From Nocardia sp. alder85J (GTDB lineage Bacteria; Actinomycetota; Actinomycetes; Mycobacteriales; Mycobacteriaceae), in contig NZ_JAIUCZ020000002.1 of NCBI RefSeq assembly GCF_020176955.2, positions 124,001-188,000 of the forward strand: DNA of 64,000 bases. The letters are read 5' to 3'. A program made the translations under genes and the position numbers. Shown one piece after another: positions 8,335 to 17,645 of this stretch (the stretch's first letter is position 1; each line of letters begins with the position of its first letter). The notes beneath the pieces were generated by a model. The model was not told the origin of the DNA, ran no database searches, and saw only the letters and a list, made by a program, of their open reading frames with translations.

Positions 8335-9291
8335 TCAGGCCGCCGCGGCCACGTCTTCGACGATCGAGTAGTCGGTGGCATCGCCGACGATGATCCTGCT
8401 CGGCGTGCCGTCGATGCCCACCGGGATGTCGCCGGCCAGCGTGATCCGGGTCAGCTTGCGGTGCTCGCGGGCGTCGTAGTCATCGATCGCGTAGTGCTGG
8501 GTGGAGCGGTTGTCCCAGATCGCCACGTCGCCGAGCTCCCAGTTCCACCGCGCGGTGTGCTCGAGCTTGATCACCCGGTCCTGGAACAGCTTGTACAGGG
8601 TCTGCGACTCGGTGCTGGACAGGCCGATGAAATCGGCGACGAAATGACCCAGCAGCAGGGCGCGTTCACCGGTCTCGGGATGCACCCGGACCACCGGATG
8701 TTCGGTCTCGTAGTTGGTCGAGACGAACTCGTCCCGGTAGGCCTGCACATTGCCGGCGAACTCCTCCGGCACCGCCTGCAACCGCTGCTCCACCGCGTGC
8801 CGGGCCGCGTAGTCGTATTGGTTGGTGTGCCGGGCGCGCAGCGATTCGGCCAGCCGCTTCAGCGGTTCCGGCAGCGCGTTGTACGCGGCCACCGTCGACG
8901 CCCAGGTGGTCGAGCCGCCGTAGCTGGGCAGTTCCACCGCGCGCAGGATCGACGCCTTCGGCGGCCGGTCCACGAAGGTGACATCGGCGTGCCAGCTGTT
9001 GGCGCGGCCGTGCTGGGAATCGATGGCCAAGGACTTCACGCCGTGGGACTTCACCGTCGGATGCGGTGTGGTGGGAGTGCCGAGCAGCCGGGCGAACTCG
9101 TACTGCCCGTCCTCGCTCAGATGGTGCTGGCCGCGGAAGAAGATCACCTTGTGCTCGTTGAGCGCGGCGCGGATACCCGCCACCGTCTCGGGTTCGAGGT
9201 CGCCCCCGAGCCGCACGCCCTCGATGCGGGCGCCGATGTATTGGCCGAGTTTGACGACACCGAACGTCTCGGTGGCGGATTCGACAGACAT
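8335..9291 (-). CDS. TauD/TfdA-family Fe(II)/2-oxoglutarate dioxygenase
   Basis: 318 residues from the chosen ATG (9291), which follows GAAAGGG. A start 15 codons upstream is possible but lacks a site. The iron-binding HxD is clear as WHAD (H101, D103), the distal His and the 2-oxoglutarate Arg fit EHRKLTR near 275, and THPxV-type and GDVAIWDNR segments are family hallmarks. Such enzymes oxidise a C-H bond next to sulfonate, sulfate ester or aryloxy groups to release the heteroatom. The length and [18 protein letters not shown] segment are closest to alkylsulfatase- or taurine-type members. It is divergent from the ABC-HyuAB operon across 286 bp. Confidence 0.88.
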   Translation of the reverse strand: MSVESATETFGVVKLGQYIGARIEGVRLGGDLEPETVAGIRAALNEHKVIFFRGQHHLSEDGQYEFARLLGTPTTPHPTVKSHGVKSLAIDSQHGRANSWHADVTFVDRPPKASILRAVELPSYGGSTTWASTVAAYNALPEPLKRLAESLRARHTNQYDYAARHAVEQRLQAVPEEFAGNVQAYRDEFVSTNYETEHPVVRVHPETGERALLLGHFVADFIGLSSTESQTLYKLFQDRVIKLEHTARWNWELGDVAIWDNRSTQHYAIDDYDAREHRKLTRITLAGDIPVGIDGTPSRIIVGDATDYSIVEDVAAAA

Positions 9292-9502
9292 GAGGGCCCT
9301 TTCGATCGGGGGTAGTGCCGCCGTCGAGCACACCACCGAGCGGCGGCCGCGGGCCAGGATTACCGTCAGCTGGATCGTAATCCCGGCGGGGCTGTCGGCC
9401 GAATCGGTTCACAGACCTCTCACCAGCGGAAACCGTAGTGGCGGAGCGCGGTTCGGGGTGGTTCTGATACTCCGTGGGTAGACATCTGAGAATTCCGATC
9501 AG

Positions 9503-9512
9503 ACCGATCGGT
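9503..9512. promoter_or_regulatory. Short palindrome upstream of the ABC-Hyu operon
   Basis: ACCGATCGGT, a perfect 10-bp palindrome, with a third CCGATC half-copy at 9495-9500. It lies 65 bp before the substrate-binding protein gene in the divergent region with the dioxygenase. It could be an operator for an unseen regulator. Short GC-rich palindromes also occur by chance. Confidence 0.3.
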
Positions 9513-9577
9513 GTTATTTTCGAGTACGGCAACCACGGACCCGGCACGCGAGGGTCCCTTCGGCCCGAGGACGAGGC

Positions 9578-10663
9578 ATGATGTTCAAGCGCGTAGGCGC
9601 GATCCTGGCCGCGACGACAGCACTGTTCGCTGCGGCCTGTTCGGTGAATACCGGAAGTACCGGCGGCAGTGGCGATTCCGGCGGCGCCATCACGGTGACG
9701 GCCTTCGCCGGCGCCTGGAGCGAGGCTTTCACGTCGGCATTCGTGGCACCCTTCGAGCAGGACACCGGCATCAAGGTGAACCTGGTGCTCGGCGCGGACG
9801 CGGACTGGCTGACCAAACTGCGCGCCGCGGGCGGTAAGAATCCGCCGTTCGATCTGGTGGCGTTCACCTCGGAGTCGGTGCGCGCGGCGGTCGGCGGCAA
9901 TCTGCTGCAACCGCTGGACACCGGCAAGATCCCGGCCTGGAATCAGTTGTCGAACACGCTGATCCAGCAGTCCGTCGTCGACGGCAAGGCCTACGGCGCC
10001 CCGCTGACCACCGGATCGCTGGGCTGGCTGTATCGCACCGACAAGATCAGCACGCCGCCGACGGACTGGAAGGACGTCTTCAACCCCGCCTACTGCGGGC
10101 ACATCGCGCTGGCGCCGCTCACCTACAACGCCGGCATGCAGTTCTTCTCGGCGCTGGTGCACAGCCTGGGCGGCACGCTGGCCGATCCGGCCGCCGTCGA
10201 CCGGGCCTTCACCGAACTGGCGAAACTGAAGAACTGCGTGTCGTCGTTCCCCGCCGATGCGGGCAGTGTCGCGACCGCCGTGCAGAACGGTGACGCCTGG
10301 CTGGTGCCGTACTGGGACGGGCGGGCGCTGGCCATGTCGAAGGCCGGTCAGCCGATCGGGTTCACCTACCCGGCCTCGGGCGCGGTGGGCGCGCTCACCT
10401 CCTACTATGTACCCGCGGGCACCACCCACTCCGACCAGGTGTACAAGTTCCTGAACTACCTGACCGCCGCGGCGCATCAGAAACCGTTCGCGGAGGCCAC
10501 CTTCTACGGTGCGGGCAACAACACCATCACCTACAGTGCCGATTTCGACGCCAAGATCAAGCACGGCGAGGACGTGTACAAGACCTTCACCTGGGTCGAC
10601 TACAACACCGCCACGCCGAACCTGAACCGCTGGCAGCAGCGATGGAACCAGATCTTCGGGTGA
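9578..10663 (+). CDS. ABC transporter substrate-binding lipoprotein (PotD-type)
   Basis: 361 residues. The signal peptide MMFKRVGAILAATTALFAAAC ends in a lipobox with Cys21, so the protein is anchored outside the membrane. The mature part follows the type II periplasmic-binding fold: TVTAFAGAWSEAF, FEQDTGIKVNLV, and a late VYKFLNYLTA. These are typical of spermidine/putrescine-, iron- or thiamine-type binders (SBP_bac_8). The following genes supply an ATPase and two permeases, then HyuA/HyuB, so the ligand is likely the substrate of those hydrolases and not a polyamine. The stop overlaps the GTG of the ATPase gene (GTGA). Confidence 0.88.
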   Translation: MMFKRVGAILAATTALFAAACSVNTGSTGGSGDSGGAITVTAFAGAWSEAFTSAFVAPFEQDTGIKVNLVLGADADWLTKLRAAGGKNPPFDLVAFTSESVRAAVGGNLLQPLDTGKIPAWNQLSNTLIQQSVVDGKAYGAPLTTGSLGWLYRTDKISTPPTDWKDVFNPAYCGHIALAPLTYNAGMQFFSALVHSLGGTLADPAAVDRAFTELAKLKNCVSSFPADAGSVATAVQNGDAWLVPYWDGRALAMSKAGQPIGFTYPASGAVGALTSYYVPAGTTHSDQVYKFLNYLTAAAHQKPFAEATFYGAGNNTITYSADFDAKIKHGEDVYKTFTWVDYNTATPNLNRWQQRWNQIFG

Positions 10664-11706
10664 GCGAGCACCACGAGGCAGCGGTGCGGACCGGCGATCA
10701 TCTCGAGATCGCCGGTCTGACCGCGGGTTACGACGGGCACGGCGTCCTGAACGTGGACCGGCTGACCGTGGCGCGGGGCGAATTCCTGTCGGTGCTCGGG
10801 CCCAGCGGCTGCGGGAAGACCACCCTGCTGAACACACTCGCCGGCTTCGTCCGCCCCGACTCCGGCACGATCCGGCTGGCGGGGGCGGACCTCACCGGCG
10901 TGCCGCCGCATCGGCGCGGGCTGGGGCTGGTGTTCCAGAACTACGCGTTGTTCCCGCATCTGAGCGTCGCCGACAATGTCGCCTACGGCTTGAAGGTGAG
11001 GCGCGTTCCGAAAGCCGAACGCGCGCAACGGGTCGAGGAGGCGCTGCGGCTGGTCGACCTCGCCGGGTACGCGAATCGCCGTCCGCGTCAGCTGTCCGGC
11101 GGGCAGCAGCAACGGGTGGCCGTCGCGCGGGCGCTGGCGATCCGGCCCGAGCTGGTCCTGCTCGACGAACCGCTGTCCAACCTGGACGCGAAACTGCGCC
11201 GCGAGATGCGGATCGAACTGCGGGCCCTGCAACAACGGCTCGGCATCACGATGGTGTTCGTGACGCACGACCAGGAAGAGGCGCTGTCACTGTCCGATCG
11301 CATCGCGGTCATGAACGCGGGCCGGGTCGAACAGGTCGGCACGCCGGAGACGGTGTACCGGGCGCCGGCCACCCGGTTCGTGGCCGAATTCCTCGGCGCG
11401 GCAAACGTACTCGACGGTGTCGCCGCCGACGGCGTACTGACCGTCGGCGAGGTGCGCATCCCCTGGCGCGGCTCGGCATCCGGTGCGCTGACCGTCGCCG
11501 TGCGGCCCGAGCGGATCCGGCTGGGCGCCGCCGCAGGATGGCCGCGGGCGACGGTGCGGCTGCGCTCCTTCCTCGGCGACGGCTGGCAGCTCGAACTCGA
11601 ACCGGCCGGTGGCCCGCACCTGACCGCACGGGCGGAACACGCGCCCGAGGTGGGCAGTGTGGTGACGGTGAGCTGGGAGGACGACGATGTCATCGTCCTC
11701 GGGTGA
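10660..11706 (+). CDS. ABC transporter ATP-binding protein (PotA-type)
   Basis: 348 residues. It has Walker A GPSGCGKTT, a Q-loop in VFQNYALFPHLSV, signature LSGGQQQRVAVARAL, Walker B LVLLDEP with SNLDAKLR, and H-loop FVTHDQEEALSLSDR. The last 100 residues form a TOBE regulatory domain (VRPERIRL). This architecture is that of importers such as PotA or FbpC. The start is GTG 10660, in a GTGA overlap with the binding-protein gene. A GTG 18 bp further upstream is less likely. It powers the permeases encoded immediately downstream. Confidence 0.92.
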   Translation: MSEHHEAAVRTGDHLEIAGLTAGYDGHGVLNVDRLTVARGEFLSVLGPSGCGKTTLLNTLAGFVRPDSGTIRLAGADLTGVPPHRRGLGLVFQNYALFPHLSVADNVAYGLKVRRVPKAERAQRVEEALRLVDLAGYANRRPRQLSGGQQQRVAVARALAIRPELVLLDEPLSNLDAKLRREMRIELRALQQRLGITMVFVTHDQEEALSLSDRIAVMNAGRVEQVGTPETVYRAPATRFVAEFLGAANVLDGVAADGVLTVGEVRIPWRGSASGALTVAVRPERIRLGAAAGWPRATVRLRSFLGDGWQLELEPAGGPHLTARAEHAPEVGSVVTVSWEDDDVIVLG

Positions 11707-12568
11707 GACCGGGTCCGGCCGGTGGCGGGGTGCGGCGCTGGTACTGCCCGCGCTGATCTTCCTGGTGCTGATGCTCGTGCTGCCGATGATCCGGATGTTG
11801 ATCATGAGCTTCCGGCCGGTGGACGAATACGGGCAGGCGCAGTCCGGTTTCACCACCGGGCAGTACCGGCGGGTGTTCACCGAATCCTTCTTCTCCCAGG
11901 CGCTGGTGCACAGTGTGTACGTGGCGCTGGTGGTGACGGTGTTGTGCCTGGTGCTCGGCTATCCCGCCGCCTACGTGCTGGCGCATCGGCGGCCGGGCGT
12001 GCTGCGTACCCTGTTGCTGCTGGTGGTGGTCTCACCGCTGCTGACCAGCGTGGTCGTGCGCAGTTACGGCTGGTCGATCCTGTTGTCCGGCAACGGGTTG
12101 GTCAACCGGATCCTGGTCGGGTCGGGGCTGCGGTCGCAGCCGGCGCATCTGCTGGGCAGCACCCTCGCGGTGGTCGTCTCGGTGACCCACGTACTGCTGC
12201 CGTTCGCGATCATCCCGCTCACCACGGCGCTGCGCGGCATCGAACCGAATCTCACCCGGGCGTCGCTGTCGCTGGGAGCGGGGCCGGTGCGCACCTTCTG
12301 GCGGGTCACCGTGCCGTTGAGCCTGCCGGGCATCGCGGCGGGGGTGCTGATCGTATTCGCGTTGTCGATGGGTATCTACATCACGCCGCGACTGATCGGC
12401 GGCACCAATCAGCCGCTGGCCGGAATCCGGATCTACGACCAGGTTTCGAGCGTATACGACTATCCGATGGCGGCGGCGCTGAGTTTCGTATTGCTGATGC
12501 TGACCGGGATCTGCACGGCCGTCTTCGGCGGCGGGTTGCAACTGTGGGCGCGGAGGCTCCATGGCTAG
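11687..12568 (+). CDS. ABC transporter permease (PotB-type)
   Basis: 293 residues with about six transmembrane segments, beginning at ALVLPALIFLVLMLVLPM. The EAA-type cytoplasmic loop is visible as TRASLSLGAGPVRTFWRVTVPLSLPGI near 200-225 and contacts the ATPase. It overlaps the ATPase gene by 20 bp and is itself overlapped by the second permease, so production is coupled. Its size and pairing match the PotB subunit of type I importers. Confidence 0.9.
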   Translation: MSSSSGETGSGRWRGAALVLPALIFLVLMLVLPMIRMLIMSFRPVDEYGQAQSGFTTGQYRRVFTESFFSQALVHSVYVALVVTVLCLVLGYPAAYVLAHRRPGVLRTLLLLVVVSPLLTSVVVRSYGWSILLSGNGLVNRILVGSGLRSQPAHLLGSTLAVVVSVTHVLLPFAIIPLTTALRGIEPNLTRASLSLGAGPVRTFWRVTVPLSLPGIAAGVLIVFALSMGIYITPRLIGGTNQPLAGIRIYDQVSSVYDYPMAAALSFVLLMLTGICTAVFGGGLQLWARRLHG

Positions 12569-13370
12569 CCGGTGGTCGGCCGCGGGACGCCGGGCGGCCG
12601 TGATCTGCGGCCGGATCGCCGTCGCACTGGTCTTCGTCTTCCTGCTGGCGCCGCTGGTGGTGCTGGTGGTGGCGTCGTTCAACGCCGCGGATTCGGTCGC
12701 GTTCCCGCCCAGCGGCTTCTCGTTGCGCTGGTACTCGTCGGTGCTCTCGTCGCGGGACTGGCTGGTGTCGTTCCAGCTGTCCGGGCTGCTGCTGGTGTCG
12801 GTGGTGATCACCACGGTGCTGCTGGGCACCGCGGCCGCCTACGGGCTGGCGCGCGGCAGCTTCCCGGGGCGCGGGGTGCTGTCCGGAATCGCGTTGAGCC
12901 CCTTGCTGGTTCCGGAGATCATCGTCGCGCTCGGGCTGCTGTACTACCTGCAAGGGCTGCGGTTGACCAATACGATCACCGGCCTGTGGCTGGCGCATTC
13001 GCTCATCGCGCTGCCGTACGTGGTGCGCGCGACGCTGGTCAGCGCCGCCGGACTGGATCCGACGCTGGAACGGGCGGCCGCGAGCCTGGGCGCCGGGCGG
13101 GCCCGGGTGTTCCGGACGGTGACACTGCCGCTGTTGCGGCCGGGCATCATCGCCGGGGCCGTCTTCGCCGCGGTGACCTCGCTGGGGGAGGTGGCGATCA
13201 CCGCGCTGGTCGCCGGGGCCAACACCACCACCGTGCCGCTGCGGATCTATTCGGCGGTCCAGTTCGAGCTGGATCCCTCGGTCGCGGCGGTGTCCACCCT
13301 GCTGTTGCTCATCAGTGTCGTCGTGATGCTGGTGCTGGAACGGTTCGTACGTCTGTCGGAGCTGTTGTGA
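12561..13370 (+). CDS. ABC transporter permease (PotC-type)
   Basis: 269 residues, about six membrane segments. The EAA loop reads ERAAASLGAGRARVFRTVTLPLLRPGI near 175-200. N-terminal VASFNAADSVAFPPSGFSLRWY is the usual PotC-like first periplasmic loop. It overlaps the PotB-type gene by 8 bp, and its stop overlaps the GTG of hyuA (GTGA). With the previous three genes it completes an importer. Confidence 0.9.
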   Translation: MASRWSAAGRRAAVICGRIAVALVFVFLLAPLVVLVVASFNAADSVAFPPSGFSLRWYSSVLSSRDWLVSFQLSGLLLVSVVITTVLLGTAAAYGLARGSFPGRGVLSGIALSPLLVPEIIVALGLLYYLQGLRLTNTITGLWLAHSLIALPYVVRATLVSAAGLDPTLERAAASLGAGRARVFRTVTLPLLRPGIIAGAVFAAVTSLGEVAITALVAGANTTTVPLRIYSAVQFELDPSVAAVSTLLLLISVVVMLVLERFVRLSELL

Positions 13371-15415
13371 CCTCTCGACCGATCGCCGATCCCTCGATCG
13401 CGGCGCGTGCCGGTATCGACGTCGGCGGGACCTTCACCGATTTCGTGCTGGTGCTACCCGATCGGGTGCTGCACCACAAGGAGCCCAGCACGCCCGGCGA
13501 TCCGACCGTTGCCGTCGCCCGGGGGCTGGCGGCCATCGCCGCGCGGGCGGGTATCGCGCCCGGTGAATTCGGTGCGATCGCGCACGGCACGACCATCGGG
13601 CTCAACACCATCATCCAGCGGCGCGGCGCCCGGCTGGCGCTGGCGGTCACCGAGGGCTATCGCGACATTCTGGAGATCGGGCGCAGCCGGATGCCGTCGT
13701 CGTTCGACCTGCACGCGGCCAAGGAGGAGCCGCTGGTGCCGCGGGAAGCGGTGGTGGAGTTGCCCGCCCGGCTGCGGCCGGACGGGACGGCGGCCCGCAT
13801 CCCCTCCGATGCCGAATTGGCCGCGGCCGCCGCCGGGATCGACGCGGATGCCGTCGCGGTCGTGGTGCTGCACGCGCACACCGATCCGGGATTCGAGGCC
13901 GGGGTGGCCGCGCGGCTGGCGGAGCTGCTGCCCGGCACCGAGGTCGCGGCGTCGGCGACGGTGTGGCCGGAGGTGCGCGAATACGAGCGCACCCTCGTCA
14001 CCTGTATGAACGCCTACATCCAGCCGTTGATGCACGCCTATTTCGCCCGGCTGGAACAGCGGCTGGCCGAACTCGGCATCACGGCCCCGGTGACGATCAC
14101 CGGATCCAACGGCGGTGCGCTCAGTGTGCGGGCCGCCGGGGATCGTCCGCTGGAGACGGTGCTGTCCGGGCCCGCGTCCGGGGTGACCGCCGCGGCCGCG
14201 CTGGCCGCCGAGGCGGGCATCGCGCGGTTGGTGACCTTCGACATGGGTGGTACCAGCAGCGATATCTCCGTCGCCGTGGCCGGGGTTCCGGAGATCACCA
14301 CCAGCACCACGATCGGCGGGTTGCCGCTGGTGCTGCCGGTGGTGGCGGTCGACGCCATCGGGGCCGGGGGCGGTTCGGTGGTGCGGGTCGACGATCAGGG
14401 CCTGCTCAAGGTCGGTCCCGACAGTGCGGGCGCGGATCCGGGTCCGGCCGCGTACGGGCGTGGCGGTACCCGGCCGACCGTCACCGACTGTTATCTGCGT
14501 ACCGGATTGCTCTCGCCCACAGGCTTTCTCGGCGGCCGGATGACGCTGGACGCGGCGGCTGCCGACCGGGTGTTGACGGAGGTGGGCGCGGGGCTCGGGC
14601 TCGACGGCCTGGCGACCGCCGCCGCGGCGCTGCGGATCGCCACCGCGGGTATGGCCGTCGAATTGCGGAAAGTGCTGGTACAGCGCGGTTTCGATCCCGC
14701 CGAATTCACCCTGGTGCCATTCGGCGGCGCCGGTCCGACCCATGCCGCGGCGCTCGCCGAGGAGGTCGGCATCACCGAGATCGTCGTACCGCCCGCCGCC
14801 GCCACCTTCTGCGCCCAAGGCGCGGCGACCGCCGACCTGCGCCGCGACTTCGCCCGCAGCCTGCGGCGGCCGCTGGACGAGGCGGGGATCGCCCGGTTGC
14901 GCGAGATCGTCGCCGACCTGGAGCAGCAGGCCCGGACCTGGCTTGCCGAACAAGGGGTCGCCACCGGCGAGCCGCGCCTTACCGTCTCGGCGGATCTGAG
15001 CTACCACGGCCAAGCCTTCGAACTACGGGTGCCGCTGGACGTATTGACCGTGGACGCGGTGAGCGCGGCGCTGCACACCGAACACGAACGGCTGTACGGC
15101 TTTCGGGATCCACAGACGCCGATTCGTGTGGGGACAGCGCGATTGACGGTGGTCGGGCCGCTGGTCACGGCGTTGCCGCGGGCGACGTCCGGTGGCGTGG
15201 CCGCCCGCCCCGAGACAGCCGTCCCCGCGGCAACGCGGCCGGCATTCCTGGGTGGGCAATGGGTTTCCGCGCGGATTCTGCATCGGGCGGGCTTGCGGGC
15301 GGGGGATCGATTCGATGGTCCCGCCATCGTGGAACAGGAGGACACCACCGTGGTCGTGCCGGGAGGCTGGACGGTGACCGTGGACGAATTCGGCAATCTG
15401 CGGGTGCGGCGATGA
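13367..15415 (+). CDS. hyuA: Hydantoinase/oxoprolinase subunit A
   Basis: 682 residues. It begins with the actin-like ATPase phosphate loop GIDVGGTFTDFVLV and has the second nucleotide loop FDMGGTSSDISVA near 290, both hallmarks of HyuA. Family members use ATP to open the ring of hydantoins, 5-oxoproline, or, in the acetophenone and acetone carboxylase relatives, to phosphorylate a substrate, together with a HyuB partner. The GTG start overlaps the permease stop and follows GGAG. The stop overlaps the ATG of hyuB (ATGA). Direct coupling to an importer suggests that the substrate is taken up from outside. Its identity cannot be read from the sequence. Confidence 0.9.
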   Translation: MTSRPIADPSIAARAGIDVGGTFTDFVLVLPDRVLHHKEPSTPGDPTVAVARGLAAIAARAGIAPGEFGAIAHGTTIGLNTIIQRRGARLALAVTEGYRDILEIGRSRMPSSFDLHAAKEEPLVPREAVVELPARLRPDGTAARIPSDAELAAAAAGIDADAVAVVVLHAHTDPGFEAGVAARLAELLPGTEVAASATVWPEVREYERTLVTCMNAYIQPLMHAYFARLEQRLAELGITAPVTITGSNGGALSVRAAGDRPLETVLSGPASGVTAAAALAAEAGIARLVTFDMGGTSSDISVAVAGVPEITTSTTIGGLPLVLPVVAVDAIGAGGGSVVRVDDQGLLKVGPDSAGADPGPAAYGRGGTRPTVTDCYLRTGLLSPTGFLGGRMTLDAAAADRVLTEVGAGLGLDGLATAAAALRIATAGMAVELRKVLVQRGFDPAEFTLVPFGGAGPTHAAALAEEVGITEIVVPPAAATFCAQGAATADLRRDFARSLRRPLDEAGIARLREIVADLEQQARTWLAEQGVATGEPRLTVSADLSYHGQAFELRVPLDVLTVDAVSAALHTEHERLYGFRDPQTPIRVGTARLTVVGPLVTALPRATSGGVAARPETAVPAATRPAFLGGQWVSARILHRAGLRAGDRFDGPAIVEQEDTTVVVPGGWTVTVDEFGNLRVRR

Positions 15416-17361
15416 AACTCGATCCGGTCACCCTGGAGATCGTCGGGAACAAGTTCGCCGCGCTCGCCGAGGAGATGTGCCTGACCCTGCAACGCACCAG
15501 CCGGTCGCTGTACGTGAAGGAGACCGCCGACTTCTGTTGTGCGCTGGCCGGTCCCGACGGCGGGTTCTTCGCGTATCCGCGCGGGATCGGGGTGTCCGGT
15601 TTCGTCGGATTGGATGTCGCCACCGCTGCGGCGGCCGTGGGGCCGCTCGAACCCGGCGATGTGATCATCACCAACGATCCGTTCACCTCCGGCGGGCTGG
15701 CCACGCACCTGACCGATATCCAGCTCATCGCGCCGTATTTCCACGAGGGTGAGCTGATCGGATACGGCTGGGCCTTCATCCACTGCTCGGATATCGGGGG
15801 CCGGGTGCCGAGCAGTCTGTCGCCCACCAACGACGAGATCTTCCAGGAGGGTTTGCAGATCCCGCCGGTGAAACTGGTCCGCGCGGGGGTGCCCGACGAG
15901 GCGGTGGAACGCCTGCTGGCGGCCAACACCCGCACGCCCGACGCCAACCGGGGCGATCTTCAGGCCATGCTGGCGGCGCTGCGGACCGGACGCGGCGGGC
16001 TGGCGGCGATCGTCGCGCGGCACGGTGTCGGGGACGTGCTCGACGCCCAGGTCGACGTGGTCGAGTACACCGCCGCCAAGGCCCGCGCCGCGCTGGCGAC
16101 GTTGGCCGACGGGCAATTCCGATTCGTCGACTACCTCGACGACGATGCGGTGTCCCGGATTCCGGTGCGTATCTCCGTCACCGCCACTCTCGCCGGCGGT
16201 GATCTGCATCTGGATTTCACCGGCACCGATCCGCAGGTGGCCGCCGCCTTCAACATCGCCAGCCTGGGCCGCCCGCACGCGTGGATCACCACGCGGGTGC
16301 TCGCGCTGATCTGCACCCTGGACCCGACGATCGCCCTGAACGCGGGCCTGGTGCGGCCGATCAGCGTGCACGCTCCGGAAGGCAGTGTCGTCAACGCCGT
16401 GCGACCGGCGGCGGTGGGTGTCCGGCACGCCACGGCGTCCCGGGTCAACGACGCACTCGGGGGTGCGCTCGGACTGGCCGCGCCGCAGGTGCTTCCGGCG
16501 GCGTCCAGCGGCCTGGTCGTCCCGGTGGTGGTGGCGGAGCACGACAACGTGCAGGTGCTGGAGCCGATGGTCGGCGGTACCGGCGCCCGATTCGGCGCCG
16601 ACGGGGTGGACGGCCGCGACAGCGGCATCTCCAACCTGTCCAACAATCCGATCGAAACCGTCGAGACCGAGATCGGCGTGGAGATCCTGCGCTACGGCCT
16701 GATTCCCGACTCCGGCGGTGCCGGGCGCTGGCGCGGTGGTTGCGGGCTGGAGCTGAGCTTCCGGGTGCTCGACGACGGTGCCCGGCTGCTCGCGCGCGGC
16801 CTGGAACGGCAATGCTTCCGGCCGTGGGGTGTCTCCGGTGGTGGACCCGGTGCACCGGCTCGGCTGTCGGTCAACGGTTCCGCGGTCGCCAAGGTCGATG
16901 TGCTGCCGCTGCGGCGCGGGGACATCGTCACGCTGTGTACGTCGGGTGCGGGTGGCTACGGTGATCCCTTCGATCGCGATTCGGAGGCGGTGGCCCGCGA
17001 TGTGCGCCGCGGGGTGGTGTCGGAGACGGTGGCGGCGCGCGACTACGGCGTGGTGCTGAGCGGCGGCCGGGTCGACGAGAACGCCACCGCCCGTGCCCGA
17101 TCCGGCTCGCGCGGTTCCGGCTTCGGGTTCGGTCCCGAGCGCGTCGCCTGGGAATCGGTCTTCGATCTCGCGAGCGCCGACGCCCTGGTGAACGCCCTGT
17201 TCACTCTGCCGCCGCGCGAACGGTACCGTCGCCGGGCCGACATCGTCGCAGTGGTGCTGGCCGAACTCCCGGACGATTTCCCGCGCTCCGCCGCGAGCGC
17301 GGCCGAGATCGACCGTGCCCGTGCGGCATTGCGCGACGGGATCGCCGCGACAGCGCGGTGA
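15412..17361 (+). CDS. hyuB: Hydantoinase/oxoprolinase subunit B
   Basis: 649 residues. It opens with LDPVTLEIVGNKFAALAEEM, the invariant start of HyuB proteins. It also has ITNDPFTSGGLATHLTDIQL near 85-105, with the His and Asp residues that bind metal in this family, and SNLSNNPIETVETE near 405. The C-terminal 120 residues are a typical variable tail. It forms a complex with HyuA for ATP-dependent cleavage of a cyclic amide. It is the last gene of the operon that starts at 9578; the next gene is convergent. Confidence 0.9.
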   Translation: MKLDPVTLEIVGNKFAALAEEMCLTLQRTSRSLYVKETADFCCALAGPDGGFFAYPRGIGVSGFVGLDVATAAAAVGPLEPGDVIITNDPFTSGGLATHLTDIQLIAPYFHEGELIGYGWAFIHCSDIGGRVPSSLSPTNDEIFQEGLQIPPVKLVRAGVPDEAVERLLAANTRTPDANRGDLQAMLAALRTGRGGLAAIVARHGVGDVLDAQVDVVEYTAAKARAALATLADGQFRFVDYLDDDAVSRIPVRISVTATLAGGDLHLDFTGTDPQVAAAFNIASLGRPHAWITTRVLALICTLDPTIALNAGLVRPISVHAPEGSVVNAVRPAAVGVRHATASRVNDALGGALGLAAPQVLPAASSGLVVPVVVAEHDNVQVLEPMVGGTGARFGADGVDGRDSGISNLSNNPIETVETEIGVEILRYGLIPDSGGAGRWRGGCGLELSFRVLDDGARLLARGLERQCFRPWGVSGGGPGAPARLSVNGSAVAKVDVLPLRRGDIVTLCTSGAGGYGDPFDRDSEAVARDVRRGVVSETVAARDYGVVLSGGRVDENATARARSGSRGSGFGFGPERVAWESVFDLASADALVNALFTLPPRERYRRRADIVAVVLAELPDDFPRSAASAAEIDRARAALRDGIAATAR

Positions 17362-17363
17362 AA

Positions 17364-17414
17364 GTCGAGTACGCGGTGCGGGGACCGGCTTCGTCGTGGT
17401 GCCGAGTACTCGAC
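17364..17414. terminator. Probable terminator after hyuB
   Basis: Inverted repeat GTCGAGTAC (17364-17372) and GTACTCGAC (17406-17414) beginning 3 bp after the hyuB stop. The 33-nt loop is itself GC-rich and may fold further. The convergent nfo gene ends 230 bp away. Confidence 0.45.
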
Positions 17415-17645
17415 GGCAGCTCGGCGGGGTTCAACCGCGCCATTAGTGACGGCTCAGTCGTGGTGCGGCAAGGCTCACCCGCCACGGGATGCCCGGCCGC
17501 CGTGCGGTGGCGGCGCTGCTGTCGGGTGGCCGGATTCGGCCGTGCTGCGGGTGACCGTCCGGCGGCGGTGCGGTGATGGCACAGCCACAGTGGTGGCACG
17601 GGTCGGCCGCGATGCCATTTCTGCCCAGCCGGTGGCCGCCGGGGC

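Noticed and set aside
8666..10837. 723-codon minus-strand ORF across the dioxygenase and binding protein
   Set aside because: Shadow frame; it overlaps two well-supported genes and has no recognisable domain.
13454..15013. 519-codon minus-strand ORF inside hyuA
   Set aside because: Composition typical of antisense frames; hyuA carries clear motifs.
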